NCBI RefSeq assembly: GCF_002257705.1
Contig: NZ_LSLK01000038.1
Coordinates: forward strand, 1-64,000
Length of the DNA stretch: 64,000 bases
Source: Sporomusa silvacetica DSM 10669
GTDB lineage: Bacteria > Bacillota > Negativicutes > Sporomusales > Sporomusaceae
Reading direction: 5' to 3'
A model generated the notes under the pieces. That model saw only the letters and a program-made list of their open reading frames with translations, was not told where the DNA came from and made no database searches. Of the stretch, positions 23,488 to 31,762 are shown piece after piece. A program made the translations under genes and the position numbers. The stretch's first letter is position 1, and every line of letters begins with the position of its first letter.

Positions 23488-24792
23488 ATGAGTGAATATT
23501 ACCGACTCATTCGCCATAGTGGTAACAAAGATTTGTTTCGCGTGGTTGAGATGTCGGTGGCGGCTCTTGTAAGCGGGCACCCATTTCATATTCAGGCTGA
23601 AGGCTTGCGCGGTACAGGCAAGACAACTATTATGCGGGCAGCAAGAGAATTGCTGCCACCGATAATGAGGATAAAGAACTGCTTGTATAATTGTGATCCG
23701 GCTAGGCCGCATTGTCCGATTCACCGCCATTTGTCTCAGGCGGAAATTGAAGCATTAGGGGTAGAGCAGGTTCCCCGGCCTTTTCTCGAGATATCTCAGG
23801 TGGCTAAAATTGGTACTGTTGTCGGCAGTATTGATCTTGCCAAATTGACAGATTCGGCTAACGCGCAGGCAGCGCTGTTACCAGGTACTATCCCACAGGC
23901 TCACCGAGGTATTATCTTTATTGATGAGGTTAATCGTCTTGCCGATACAGCGCCAGAACTGGCCGATGCTCTCTTAGACGTTATGGGTACCAGGCCAGGC
24001 CGGGTTCAGATTGAGGAAACTGGTTTGCCTGTGGTCGAGCTGCCTGTTACTGTGTGTATTTGGGCGGCCGCAAATCCAGACGAAGACCCAGGGCCGCTTA
24101 GTCGAATCAGAAAACAGTTGGCAGACCGTTTCGATGTAACCGTATCGATGGGCCGTCCGGACACTGAGCAGGCAGTTATAAATATTTTGGCCGGAAATAA
24201 CAGTAGTGAATTGCCTGTAAGTGTGATTAGGCAATTGCCAGTCAATTTGGACAAGATTGCAGTAAGTTTGGAGTTAAGGCAATTGCTGGGGAAGCTGTAT
24301 GTTACTTATAACTTGGAAAGTTTGCGGACTGTTGCGGCTATGGAGACAGCCGCATGCCTTGCTGCCTTGCTGACGGGAAAAGCTGTCGCTGGTCTTGATG
24401 AGCTTGTGCAGGTAGCGCCGCTGGTATTGGCGCACCGGGTTAGTGCAGAGACTATTGCCGCTATTATGGAATACTTAAATGGGTTGTTGTACGGACAGGC
24501 GCCGGAAACTTTACCGGTGAAAGGTACAGCCACTCAGCTTGCGAAACAGGCGGTTTCGCATTGGGGAGCGATAAAGGCGGCACTTAAAATACGCTTGGCG
24601 GCTTTGCTGCAAAACCAATTCCAGCTACCTAGCAGTGGCGAGGGCAGCTGTGACAACCGGGGCGGACAGGGGAGAGCGCAATTTATTGACCCCTTACATA
24701 CCAAGATTATTGCGCCACCCAAACCAGCCATACCGCTTAGCCGCTTACCTGACGAGCAACTGGTCACGAAGGAAATCAAGTCGCATGGTTGA
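23488..24792 (+). CDS. ChlI/BchI-like AAA+ ATPase (metal-chelatase family)
   Basis: 434 residues. N-terminal AAA+ module with Walker A GLRGTGKTT, Walker B GIIFIDEVNRL, sensor-1 region VCIWAAANPDEDPGPL and the arginine finger area RKQLADRFDV, as in magnesium-chelatase subunit I. Unusual is a Cys/His cluster right after Walker A, CLYNCDPARPHCPIH (C-x3-C-x6-C-x2-H), which could bind zinc or a cluster. ATG follows AGGGGGTGAAG. It overlaps the VWA gene by 8 bases. There is no chlorophyll or cobalamin gene nearby, so the target is unknown. Confidence 0.82.
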   Translation: MSEYYRLIRHSGNKDLFRVVEMSVAALVSGHPFHIQAEGLRGTGKTTIMRAARELLPPIMRIKNCLYNCDPARPHCPIHRHLSQAEIEALGVEQVPRPFLEISQVAKIGTVVGSIDLAKLTDSANAQAALLPGTIPQAHRGIIFIDEVNRLADTAPELADALLDVMGTRPGRVQIEETGLPVVELPVTVCIWAAANPDEDPGPLSRIRKQLADRFDVTVSMGRPDTEQAVINILAGNNSSELPVSVIRQLPVNLDKIAVSLELRQLLGKLYVTYNLESLRTVAAMETAACLAALLTGKAVAGLDELVQVAPLVLAHRVSAETIAAIMEYLNGLLYGQAPETLPVKGTATQLAKQAVSHWGAIKAALKIRLAALLQNQFQLPSSGEGSCDNRGGQGRAQFIDPLHTKIIAPPKPAIPLSRLPDEQLVTKEIKSHG

Positions 24793-26452
24793 TAGTCTCA
24801 ATACCAGCCTTGCGCAATTATCCTTATCCCGGTTAGGGGCAGCGGCGGCTGTCATTGGTGAGGCTCTAGGACTCGGGCAGGGAATACGCCTTGGACAAAG
24901 TACTGTTTTTAGCAGCAAAGTGCATGCTTTTAATTCACATAGCCCTGAGCATGTGAAAATCATGGTGAATACTGATGCTGGCCAAGTTTTTTATTATCGT
25001 TCAGACAGTGGTAGGATTGGTCATTTAGATATTTTTCACGAGTGTGGCACGATCGATCATCAAGTAGCAGCCGACTATGTTTGTTCAGCCCTTGAACGGT
25101 ATCGTACCATCGCTGTACAGCAGCCAACAATGATGAGTACCGGACTGCTTAACCCTGATCTTGTGGATATTCAGACAGCTACCGGCGGTGGGCGAATAAC
25201 CGGATGTTTGCAAGGCGGACAAAAGCCTTCTGTGCGGCGAGTGCATGAAAATCACGTGCATGTAGCGCTGCAGCTGCCGACGAACAATCTGGTATGCCTG
25301 TTTTATATTGTGGCGGCGGTTGAAACTGCTATACAGGACTTGGGTTTGGAGCTTAGATGCAATGAACGCATATCGTATGTTGAGGCGGCTGACTGTCAAT
25401 CTGACCTTAGCCCGTACACCGATCAAACTGATTCTCTGCTTGCCAGCCAACTGTTGCAGGAGCATAACCAACAGGCTAGTTGCCCTGTGTCTGATATCAC
25501 TCCCGGCTCAGCTACTGAGTGTTTGCCTGAATATGGTTATACAGGCAGTCGATTTGGTGCGGGTCCGCAGCCAGCAGAGAACAACTGTCGCGGCCAGACC
25601 TTTGTAGGTGTGGAGGAATCCCGGCGGGGCGGTGATGCGATGCTAAAACAACGACAGGATATAACTGTCGCTCATAATTTTGGGACTGCTTTTTCTGCCA
25701 CCGGACTTTATGACAGCTTCAAACAAGCGGTTAGAAGGGTGCAATATTCGTCATACACGGCAAAGTGCAGGCAATTTGCCCCCAAGGTTCAAGAGTCTGG
25801 CAATAAAGCGGTGATTTCTGGTCGTCAGGTAGGTTCTACAGGGCTTGATGTGACGGCTACGGTTAGTGCAGCTGCAGAGCGGTTTTATACCGAAGGAATA
25901 AGCGGACGACTGCGGATTAGTGCGGGAGATATGCGGTTTACAGGTCGCCGCCAACGGCAAGGCAGTGATATTTGTCTGCTGATTGACAGCAGTGCCAGTA
26001 TGGCTGGTCTACGGTTGTTGGCATCCAGGTATTTAGCCGGTGAAATTAGCCACTTTGGCTGTAACCGGCTTAGTTTGCTGACTTTTCAGGATAAGCAGGC
26101 TACTGTGTTGAGGGCGTTTACCAACAGCAGGCAGGCAGTGCTAGGCGCGTTTGCAGAGATTGTCCCGCAGGGGGCCACGCCACTGGCGTTAGGGATTAGA
26201 TACTCGCTGGCATATATTAAGCAGCAACAAGCCAGAAAACCCTTGTTGGTACTTATTACTGACGGCATACCCAGCCGACGGTATGATGAAAATATTCAGC
26301 CGCTGACTGAAGCGTTGGCAGCGGCTGCCGAGATAAAACAGGTTAAGTGTGGCTTTTTATGCATTGGTCTTGACAATGAGGATGGTTTTCTGCAAAAGCT
26401 CACAACTGCTGCAGCTGGGGTTAGCTATAGCTTCACAGGCTTTGAAAAGTAA
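24785..26452 (+). CDS. ChlD-like protein with von Willebrand A domain
   Basis: About 555 residues. The C-terminal ~190 residues form a VWA domain with an intact MIDAS: DSSAS (D-x-S-x-S), the threonine in QGATPLALG and ITDGIPS. Upstream is a long unassigned region (1-370) with several cysteines but no AAA+ motifs, so it differs from classical ChlD, which carries a degenerate AAA+ part. The open frame extends to 24635, but ATG 24785 overlaps the previous stop and has AAGGA upstream. With the preceding ATPase it should form a MoxR/VWA- or chelatase-type two-component machine; the client is unknown. Confidence 0.78.
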   Translation: MVDSLNTSLAQLSLSRLGAAAAVIGEALGLGQGIRLGQSTVFSSKVHAFNSHSPEHVKIMVNTDAGQVFYYRSDSGRIGHLDIFHECGTIDHQVAADYVCSALERYRTIAVQQPTMMSTGLLNPDLVDIQTATGGGRITGCLQGGQKPSVRRVHENHVHVALQLPTNNLVCLFYIVAAVETAIQDLGLELRCNERISYVEAADCQSDLSPYTDQTDSLLASQLLQEHNQQASCPVSDITPGSATECLPEYGYTGSRFGAGPQPAENNCRGQTFVGVEESRRGGDAMLKQRQDITVAHNFGTAFSATGLYDSFKQAVRRVQYSSYTAKCRQFAPKVQESGNKAVISGRQVGSTGLDVTATVSAAAERFYTEGISGRLRISAGDMRFTGRRQRQGSDICLLIDSSASMAGLRLLASRYLAGEISHFGCNRLSLLTFQDKQATVLRAFTNSRQAVLGAFAEIVPQGATPLALGIRYSLAYIKQQQARKPLLVLITDGIPSRRYDENIQPLTEALAAAAEIKQVKCGFLCIGLDNEDGFLQKLTTAAAGVSYSFTGFEK

Positions 26453-26474
26453 AATTATACTACTGAAATAAACA

Positions 26475-26502
26475 GGTCTGCCGGGGTTCAAGTCGGCAGA
26501 CC
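26475..26502. terminator. Hairpin between convergent genes
   Basis: GGTCTGCCG (26475-26483) and CGGCAGACC (26494-26502) form a perfect 9-bp stem with a 10-base loop. No T-run follows on the plus strand and the flanks are AT-rich, so it may be a weak bidirectional terminator between the VWA gene and the minus-strand hydrolase. Confidence 0.5.
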
Positions 26503-26553
26503 GTTGATATATCGCAGTAAAGACGTTTGCAAGTGTGGTGTATTGCCAGATAA

Positions 26554-28194
26554 CTATAAGCTAAAAACTATCTTGATTTTGAGTGCAGCAGCTAATTCGC
26601 GAACAGGAACCAGCAACTGGCCGTTTTGTTTATAAGGAGCTTGCGGCAAGGCCAGGGTTTTGCTATTAACAGTCATACTTGCTTGCCCGACAGTTAGGGT
26701 AGCTTTACTTTCATCAATAGTAAAGGTAACGGTATCGTCTGCTTGCTCAAGACCGGCAGACAGGGCATCAGCTGCTGTTATCGCTGGTAGAAAGAGAAGT
26801 TGATTTTTTCCGACTTTAGGTATAGCGACAGGGGTTTGCAGGAAAATTTTGCGATTATTGGCAGTAATAAAGCTGGCTCCTGCTTTGACTTTTAGCTGTT
26901 TGGGTTTATTGCTGGTTTTGGGAGCAAAGGTAGTAAATAATGTTTTGGCAATGGCGTTTTCCACACTGTAATAGGGATTGGCTTCTATGAGGTTAGCCCC
27001 GTTCATTAGGAAGACTATACCCAACTTGCTGTCAGGGTCATAGTAAGCATCACTGGACAGTCCATAGGCTTCGCCAGAGTGGCCAACAAGACGTTTTCCT
27101 GGCACCAGGTCATCGGTAATATGGAAGTTCAGACCTTTTTGTTTGTAAAAGCCACCCATACTATAGCCAAACCACTGCATACTATGCATCAGGTCTGCTG
27201 TGTCTGGTTTAAGGATACGGGTGTGTTTATACATGCCGCCGTTCATATGAACCTGTAGAAATTTGACTAAATCAGTAGAATTGGCGCGTAATCCGCCGGC
27301 TGGTGAATGAGCAAGCGCACCAGTACTTGTTGCTGGCGCGGGCTTAATGCCGTTATAATTATCCTTTGTTGGCCTAAAGCTGGTCAGGGACGCATCCGGG
27401 CGGTATAATACGGCTGTGTTTTGCCAGTTTGTAATATCGGACGGTTCGAAGCTGGCGTCCATGGCGAGCGGCTTGAAGATATATTTGGTACAGTATTTAT
27501 CAAAAGGAAGGCCGGAGATTTTTTCAACAAGCGTTCCAACAATGCCTGTGCCAAAGTTAGAATAGCTAAATTGTGAGCCTGGGGCATAATTACCAAAGGT
27601 GTCCGGATCATAATACTGGCCATCAGGAACCAGCATATCTTGGATATCGATTTCCTGCAACAAGGCAGGTGCTTCTTCCAAAATGGTAGCATAGGCGCCA
27701 CTGTCAACAATGCTGGAGGTGTGAGTCAGCAGCTGGCGAAAGGTGATTTTGACATCAGGATAGCGGGGATTCCTTATTTGGTAGCCCAGATATTGACTGA
27801 TATCGTCATCAAGGCCAAACTTGCCCTGCTCATAAAGCTGCATCAGCGCCGTGGCTGTGATCATCTTGGACAGGGAGGCCACGCGAAACAGTGTTTCAGC
27901 GTTTACGGTGCGGTCGGTGGCTAGGTCAGCCCAGCCGTAGCTGCCATTCCAGATAAGCTTGTGTTCGTTGAAGACAGCCGCTGATAGGCCGACAACCTTG
28001 TATTTTCCCATGGTGGTCAGCAATTGCTTATCAAGAACCGTTGGTTTGGCAGGCAGCTTATAAGGCGGTAAGGCATAATAGCCTGGCGTCGGTTCAAGTT
28101 GGTTTGCCTGGGCAGAGGATGTCAGCAGGCTTAGGACAAGGATAATGCCTGCCAAGGCGGGGGCTAGATGTTTCCCCAAACGGTTAGAGAACAT
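26554..28194 (-). CDS. Secreted serine hydrolase (beta-lactamase/class C family) with stalk domain
   Basis: 546 residues. Signal peptide (LAGIILVLSLLTSSAQA), then a beta-lactamase-fold domain with nucleophile SLSKM (S-x-x-K, about residue 110), Y-x-N as YSN, and an HSGEAYG segment in the place of the KTG box. The C-terminal ~90 residues resemble the copper-amine-oxidase N-terminal-like stalk domain (ATLTVGQASMTVNSKTLAL ... LLVPVRELAAAL). It is likely an esterase or D-peptidase acting on the cell wall. ATG follows GGAGGATCC. Last of three minus-strand genes, separated from the middle one by repeat copy B. Confidence 0.83.
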   Translation of the reverse strand: MFSNRLGKHLAPALAGIILVLSLLTSSAQANQLEPTPGYYALPPYKLPAKPTVLDKQLLTTMGKYKVVGLSAAVFNEHKLIWNGSYGWADLATDRTVNAETLFRVASLSKMITATALMQLYEQGKFGLDDDISQYLGYQIRNPRYPDVKITFRQLLTHTSSIVDSGAYATILEEAPALLQEIDIQDMLVPDGQYYDPDTFGNYAPGSQFSYSNFGTGIVGTLVEKISGLPFDKYCTKYIFKPLAMDASFEPSDITNWQNTAVLYRPDASLTSFRPTKDNYNGIKPAPATSTGALAHSPAGGLRANSTDLVKFLQVHMNGGMYKHTRILKPDTADLMHSMQWFGYSMGGFYKQKGLNFHITDDLVPGKRLVGHSGEAYGLSSDAYYDPDSKLGIVFLMNGANLIEANPYYSVENAIAKTLFTTFAPKTSNKPKQLKVKAGASFITANNRKIFLQTPVAIPKVGKNQLLFLPAITAADALSAGLEQADDTVTFTIDESKATLTVGQASMTVNSKTLALPQAPYKQNGQLLVPVRELAAALKIKIVFSL

Positions 28195-28254
28195 AGGGAT
28201 CCTCCTTAGCGTTAATGACTGGAATGTGCTCTACGCGGAGCGACTGTTCCTGGT

Positions 28255-28340
28255 CCAGATGGAAAGTATAACTTTCCCTGGATTGAACGACTAAGGCTTC
28301 TGCCGGCGTCCTAAAGGACTTGGCACAAGCCAAGTCTTTT
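28255..28340. repeat. Small palindromic dispersed repeat, copy B
   Basis: The palindromic core CCAG-AT-GGAAAGT-ATA-ACTTTCC-CTGG (28255-28281) is followed by GAACGACTAAGGCTTCTG and GGCGTCCTAAAGGACTTGGCACAAGCCAAGTC. It is collinear with copy C at 31639 and the short copy A at 524. This copy lies inside an apparent operon, between the DUF5050 and hydrolase genes, and would be transcribed with them. The reverse strand reads as SRESYTFHLD, a spurious peptide. Confidence 0.8.
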
Positions 28341-28359
28341 CTTACTGGAGGAATAGGTT

Positions 28360-29289
28360 CTAGGGTGTGAAAAATAGGCGATTGTAATATACGGAATTGC
28401 CGATAAGGATGATTGGCTGCGGTCCAATACCTAAATCGCAAATCAGCTGCTGGTTGTGGTTGTTGAGATTGATTCGGTATAAGGCGTGATTGGCTGATGT
28501 ATTGGTAAAATAGACAAAGCCATTAGCAGCATTAATAAAACCGACCTGCTCATCTGTCAGCTTGGTGCGCTGCTGACCGTCGGTGCTGATGGCATAGAGC
28601 TTCTGGCTGTCGCTATAATTGCTATAATAAATGGTATCGTCAGCTACGGCCATGAAAAGAACCTGATCGTCGGCAATCTTGCTGCGACTAGTGCCGTCAA
28701 GCTTAATTTTGTACAGCTTGTAGCCGTCAGAAGCATTGAGGTAATAAACCCAATTACCGGCGACGGTGAGATTTTCAGCCTGATCGTCACATAACTTTTG
28801 CGGCTCAGACTGACCGTCTAAGGCTAATTTGTAGATGGTATTTGATTGAATAGAGTTATCATTGCTCCAGTTAATATATACCAGCCAGTTGCCAACTACG
28901 GTTAATTGACTGGCAGGCTGGTTGCCAATTTTGGTTTTTTCGGTACCGTCAAATTGCATCCGGTAAATATGATGCTGGTCTGACCAATTGCTATAATATA
29001 AATATTTCCCGGAAATAGTAAGGTTCCAGGCTTCGTCGGCGCTAATGGTGACAGGCCTTATTTCACCAGGCCTAAGCCGGTAGATATTCTCTTGAACGCC
29101 AGCATAAATATCGCCGGTAAGGTCAAGGTAATACAAAGTACCGTCGCTATCAACAACCGCCAGGCCATTATTGGCTGTGTTTGCCAGACCACTACTAACC
29201 GGAGCAGCCAAAATAGAGGCTGGGATAATAACTAGCCACAGGGCGAGCAGGGCTGTGATAGTTTGTTTGCATAAGGCGGTTGGTGCCAT
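28360..29289 (-). CDS. Secreted DUF5050 repeat protein
   Basis: 309 residues with a signal peptide (ALLALWLVIIPASILA). It is built from about five to six repeats of ~45 residues of the type W/N-LTVxGxWxYYxNxSDxxxLYKIxLDG-x-x-x-KIxDD, which is the DUF5050 / beta-propeller-like pattern. These repeats probably fold into a propeller that binds something outside the cell; no catalytic motif is seen. ATG at 29289 lies 3 bases after the amidase stop and follows AAGGAGGAA, so the two are coupled. The C-terminus ends near repeat copy B. Confidence 0.78.
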   Translation of the reverse strand: MAPTALCKQTITALLALWLVIIPASILAAPVSSGLANTANNGLAVVDSDGTLYYLDLTGDIYAGVQENIYRLRPGEIRPVTISADEAWNLTISGKYLYYSNWSDQHHIYRMQFDGTEKTKIGNQPASQLTVVGNWLVYINWSNDNSIQSNTIYKLALDGQSEPQKLCDDQAENLTVAGNWVYYLNASDGYKLYKIKLDGTSRSKIADDQVLFMAVADDTIYYSNYSDSQKLYAISTDGQQRTKLTDEQVGFINAANGFVYFTNTSANHALYRINLNNHNQQLICDLGIGPQPIILIGNSVYYNRLFFTP

Positions 29290-29291
29290 GC

Positions 29292-30386
29292 TTAGTTCCT
29301 CCTTGTTGCCAGTGCGGTAAGCGAAAAGTATTTATCTGTAGCCTGGAAAATTGCCTGGGCAGCTTGCTGGCGATAAACTCGCTGGGATAGCAGTTTGGCA
29401 TCTTGCGGATGAGGCATCATGGCAACTTCGACAATAACTGCCGGAACCCAGCTGGAATTTAGGACGACCAGGCCTGGTCGGTCTTGCAGCGGATATTGAT
29501 GAAGATGGAGCGTGCCTGCCAGCTCATTTGCCAACAGAGTGGCTAATTCTTTAGCCGGTTTGAGAGCTGATGAGTTGTAGAGGGCGGTAGTTCCCCGGTA
29601 TAGCTTTCTGGCAGCATCAGGCATATCAGTAGGCATAGAATTATTATGAATAGCAAGGAAAGCGTCAGCCTGTAGAATGTTGGCGGCATCGGCCCGGTCT
29701 AACAGACTGGGATTGCTGTCATCTGTTCTGGTCATATACACATCATAACCATGCTGACGGAAAATATCACGGCTTAACAGGGTGATATCAAGGTTAAGCT
29801 CTTTTTCCAGTAGATAGTTACTGGTTGCGCCTAAGGCTGTACCGCCGTGTCCGGGGTCAAGTACAATGGTTTTAGGCGGGGGAGTGGTGAGGGTATCAGA
29901 AAAAGTCAAGACAAGATAGGTGCGAAAGATAATGGTGTCGTCAGGCTGAATTACCCGTTTGCGTTTTACTGTCGTTACTGCGGCTGTGGCATTTCGCGAA
30001 GAATAGGCAGCAGTTAGTATAAAATCATTTTTGTTGTCAGGCATTGTTGCTAGCCTTGTTAAACGCGGGGAGAATTTTATAAGAGCAGCAGCATTAGTGT
30101 CGGCAGGCAGGGTTGATTGTGCGGCTACTGTGAGTGTAAGTATGCTGTTTCTTTCTGTTATGTGATATTGCGGTTCAAAGGTGTAGGCTAGGGGGTCTGA
30201 TACACTGGCTGCAGGCAACTGGGTTTCCACTGCTACGGCGACAACATCTTTGTGTTCAAGTTGAAACGTTTTTACCGCGACAACGCTGGCGGGGAGTGTT
30301 TCTGCCAGGTCAGCCGCAGCAGATACCGGGGAAACTAAAAACAGGATGGCGATAAACAAGGTGACATAGGATGCAAAGACAGGCAT
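29292..30386 (-). CDS. Secreted N-acetylmuramoyl-L-alanine amidase (Amidase_3)
   Basis: 364 residues. The signal peptide (VTLFIAILFLVSPVSAAA) is followed by ~150 residues without a recognised domain (perhaps AMIN-like), then a zinc amidase domain from about 175: VLDPGHGG (Zn His), LLEKELNLDI (Zn Glu), LAIHNNSMP (Zn His) and the catalytic VIVEVAMM (Glu). It cleaves the amide bond between muramic acid and the stem peptide. ATG follows GTGAGGTG. First gene of a three-gene minus-strand set, all exported. Confidence 0.88.
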   Translation of the reverse strand: MPVFASYVTLFIAILFLVSPVSAAADLAETLPASVVAVKTFQLEHKDVVAVAVETQLPAASVSDPLAYTFEPQYHITERNSILTLTVAAQSTLPADTNAAALIKFSPRLTRLATMPDNKNDFILTAAYSSRNATAAVTTVKRKRVIQPDDTIIFRTYLVLTFSDTLTTPPPKTIVLDPGHGGTALGATSNYLLEKELNLDITLLSRDIFRQHGYDVYMTRTDDSNPSLLDRADAANILQADAFLAIHNNSMPTDMPDAARKLYRGTTALYNSSALKPAKELATLLANELAGTLHLHQYPLQDRPGLVVLNSSWVPAVIVEVAMMPHPQDAKLLSQRVYRQQAAQAIFQATDKYFSLTALATRRN

Positions 30387-30467
30387 AGCTACACCTCACT
30401 ATTACAGAAATAGATAATAGAAATGGTTCGTCATAAAAATAAAAATACCTTCCGAGTAATCTGAGTA

Positions 30468-30497
30468 TTGACAACTGTGCGTGTCCCTTGGTATTCT
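30468..30497 (+). promoter_or_regulatory. Promoter of the trpP T-box transcript
   Basis: TTGACA at 30468-30473, 18 nt, TATTCT at 30492-30497. It has the same layout as the promoter at 12093, and lies divergent from the amidase gene. Confidence 0.7.
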
Positions 30498-30525
30498 ATA
30501 TACATCATAGTCACATATGTGAATG

Positions 30526-30815
30526 TCAATGACCAGGAAGAGTAAACATTCAGTGGAAGCTGCAGCGAGCCAACGGTAGTGAGAGTTTGGCGCCGACCGG
30601 TATGTTGAATGGGCCTGGGAGATGCAGTTTGAGCCGTGTAAGCGGGGTAGGCGCTGACGGGATTCTTCCGCCGTTATCAGGAAGCAGGTATCGGACAATT
30701 GTCCCGTACTTTGATGAGCCGGACCAGTGCAGTTTTGTTGGTCAATAAGGGTGGCACCGCGGGTTATTCCCCGTCCCTTGGATATACTTATTATCCAAGA
30801 GACGGGGTTTTGTAT
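30526..30815 (+). promoter_or_regulatory. T-box riboswitch, tRNA-Trp specifier (UGG), copy 2
   Basis: AGGGTGGCACCGCGGGT at 30748-30764 and a terminator stem (CCCCGTC...GACGGGG, about 30769-30806, then TTTTG). Stem I matches copy 1 closely: GACCAGGAAGAGTA, GAGCCAACG, GAGTTTGGCGC, and specifier loop TTGAATGGGCCTGGGAGA with TGG at 30610-30612. The acceptor-pairing bulge is again TGGC. It controls the TrpP-like gene, so both parts of the transporter should respond to uncharged tRNA-Trp. Confidence 0.9.
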
Positions 30816-30833
30816 TTTCTGGCACATTCTTTA

Positions 30834-30955
30834 GAATGGCAGATAAGCTGCCATCTGCGTTGTTGCTCCTGTGGGCTTCACTCCAGCGTACAACCCCAGT
30901 ACGCTTGCGTTCCAGTCCTCGGGGCGCCTAGCAGCTGACAACTTCTCTGCCATTC
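30834..30955. repeat. Palindromic ~120-bp element, copy 2
   Basis: Terminal arms GAATGGCAGA (30834-30843) and TCTGCCATTC (30946-30955) are perfectly complementary, and differ from copy 1 at two paired positions with both partners changed. The central AGCGTAC/GTACGCT hairpin and the CTTCACTCC and TTGCGTTCCAGTCCTCG blocks are conserved. As in copy 1, it sits between T-box terminator and gene start, and is followed by GGCAATTCATT. Confidence 0.8.
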
Positions 30956-30995
30956 CGGCAATTCATTATTTATATTATGAGGAGGTTGTTAAACT

Positions 30996-31589
30996 ATGGA
31001 AAACAAAGAGCGAGAGTTAGTAACGGTTACTACTGGGCAAGAGGGGCGGTTTCGCTGGGCTGCTGTTTCCGCCATGTTGCTGGCGATTGGTGCCATCCTT
31101 AGGTTGGTCAGTCCGAGTATTGCCGGGATTTCACCTAATTGGATTATAGCCATGTATTGTTTGGCGATTGTGCTATTTCGTCTGCCTGCTAGCCGGGCAA
31201 TGGGTATTGGCTTAGTGGCAGGTGCGCTGTGCCTGGCAACTTCCAAATCGGTTTTTCCGTATGGTAATCTGATTAGCGAACCTATGGGGGCGTTGGTATG
31301 TGCGCTGGTAGTGGGGTTGCCTTTTAGTATGAAATTGGGGCGACTGGATCTCAGACCAGCGATTGGCGCGTTATGTGGTACCTTGGCCAGCGGCCTGACG
31401 TTTACAACCTTAGCAAAACTCATTTTGGGTTTGCCACTTAACGTTTATCTGTATGGCATGCTACCAGTAGTAGTGACAATGACAATTGCCAATACGGTCG
31501 TTGCACAGACATTGTTCTATCCGGTAACGGCACTGTTAGGTGGCTTTGTTGCCAAGCATAGGGAGGAAGACGACAGGGTTAGCAAGTAA
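30996..31589 (+). CDS. trpP: TrpP-like tryptophan transport protein, probable ECF S component
   Basis: 197 residues, about five to six membrane helices. It starts WAAVSAMLLAIGAILRLVSPSIAGISPNWIIAMYCLAIVLF, which resembles the small TrpP family (tryptophan transporters, about 170-200 aa), with a long hydrophilic N-terminus. The small integral-membrane build is that of an ECF substrate-binding component. The Trp T-box and its near twin at 12135 before ecfAA'T suggest it works with that module. ATG follows GAGGAGG. Assignment to Trp rests on the T-box codon plus family resemblance; transport was not tested. Confidence 0.68.
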   Translation: MENKERELVTVTTGQEGRFRWAAVSAMLLAIGAILRLVSPSIAGISPNWIIAMYCLAIVLFRLPASRAMGIGLVAGALCLATSKSVFPYGNLISEPMGALVCALVVGLPFSMKLGRLDLRPAIGALCGTLASGLTFTTLAKLILGLPLNVYLYGMLPVVVTMTIANTVVAQTLFYPVTALLGGFVAKHREEDDRVSK

Positions 31590-31591
31590 AG

Positions 31592-31636
31592 AAAACACCT
31601 GCTTTGAGGGAAAGAACTCAAAACAGGTGTTTTCTT
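31592..31636 (+). terminator. Terminator of trpP
   Basis: AAAACACCTG...TTTGAG pairs with CTCAAA-CAGGTGTTTT around a short loop, ending in T-rich sequence. It lies 3 bases after the stop. Confidence 0.85.
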
Positions 31637-31638
31637 AT

Positions 31639-31754
31639 CCAGATGGAAAGTATAACTTTCCCTAGATAGAACGACTATACCCCTAAAGGGCACAGGCGGC
31701 TTCTGTTGGCGTCCTAAAGGACTTGGCACAAGCCAAGTCCTTTAGGACGCCAAG
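31639..31754. repeat. Small palindromic dispersed repeat, copy C (long form)
   Basis: The core at 31639-31667 is as in copy B. Between core and tail it has an extra CCCCTAAAGGGCACAGG segment. The tail carries a very strong hairpin, TTGGCGTCCTAAAGGACTTGG with its complement (about 31706-31753). Copy B has only the left half of that hairpin. It lies between the trpP terminator and the convergent HD-GYP gene and could also end transcription from either side. Confidence 0.8.
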
Positions 31755-31762
31755 CAATAAGT

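Noticed and set aside
28184..28441. Minus-strand frame containing SRESYTFHLD as a possible gene
   Set aside because: It is the reverse reading of repeat copy B. The same peptide appears in copy C (31517-31729), so it reflects the repeat and not a coding region. It also has no suitable SD.
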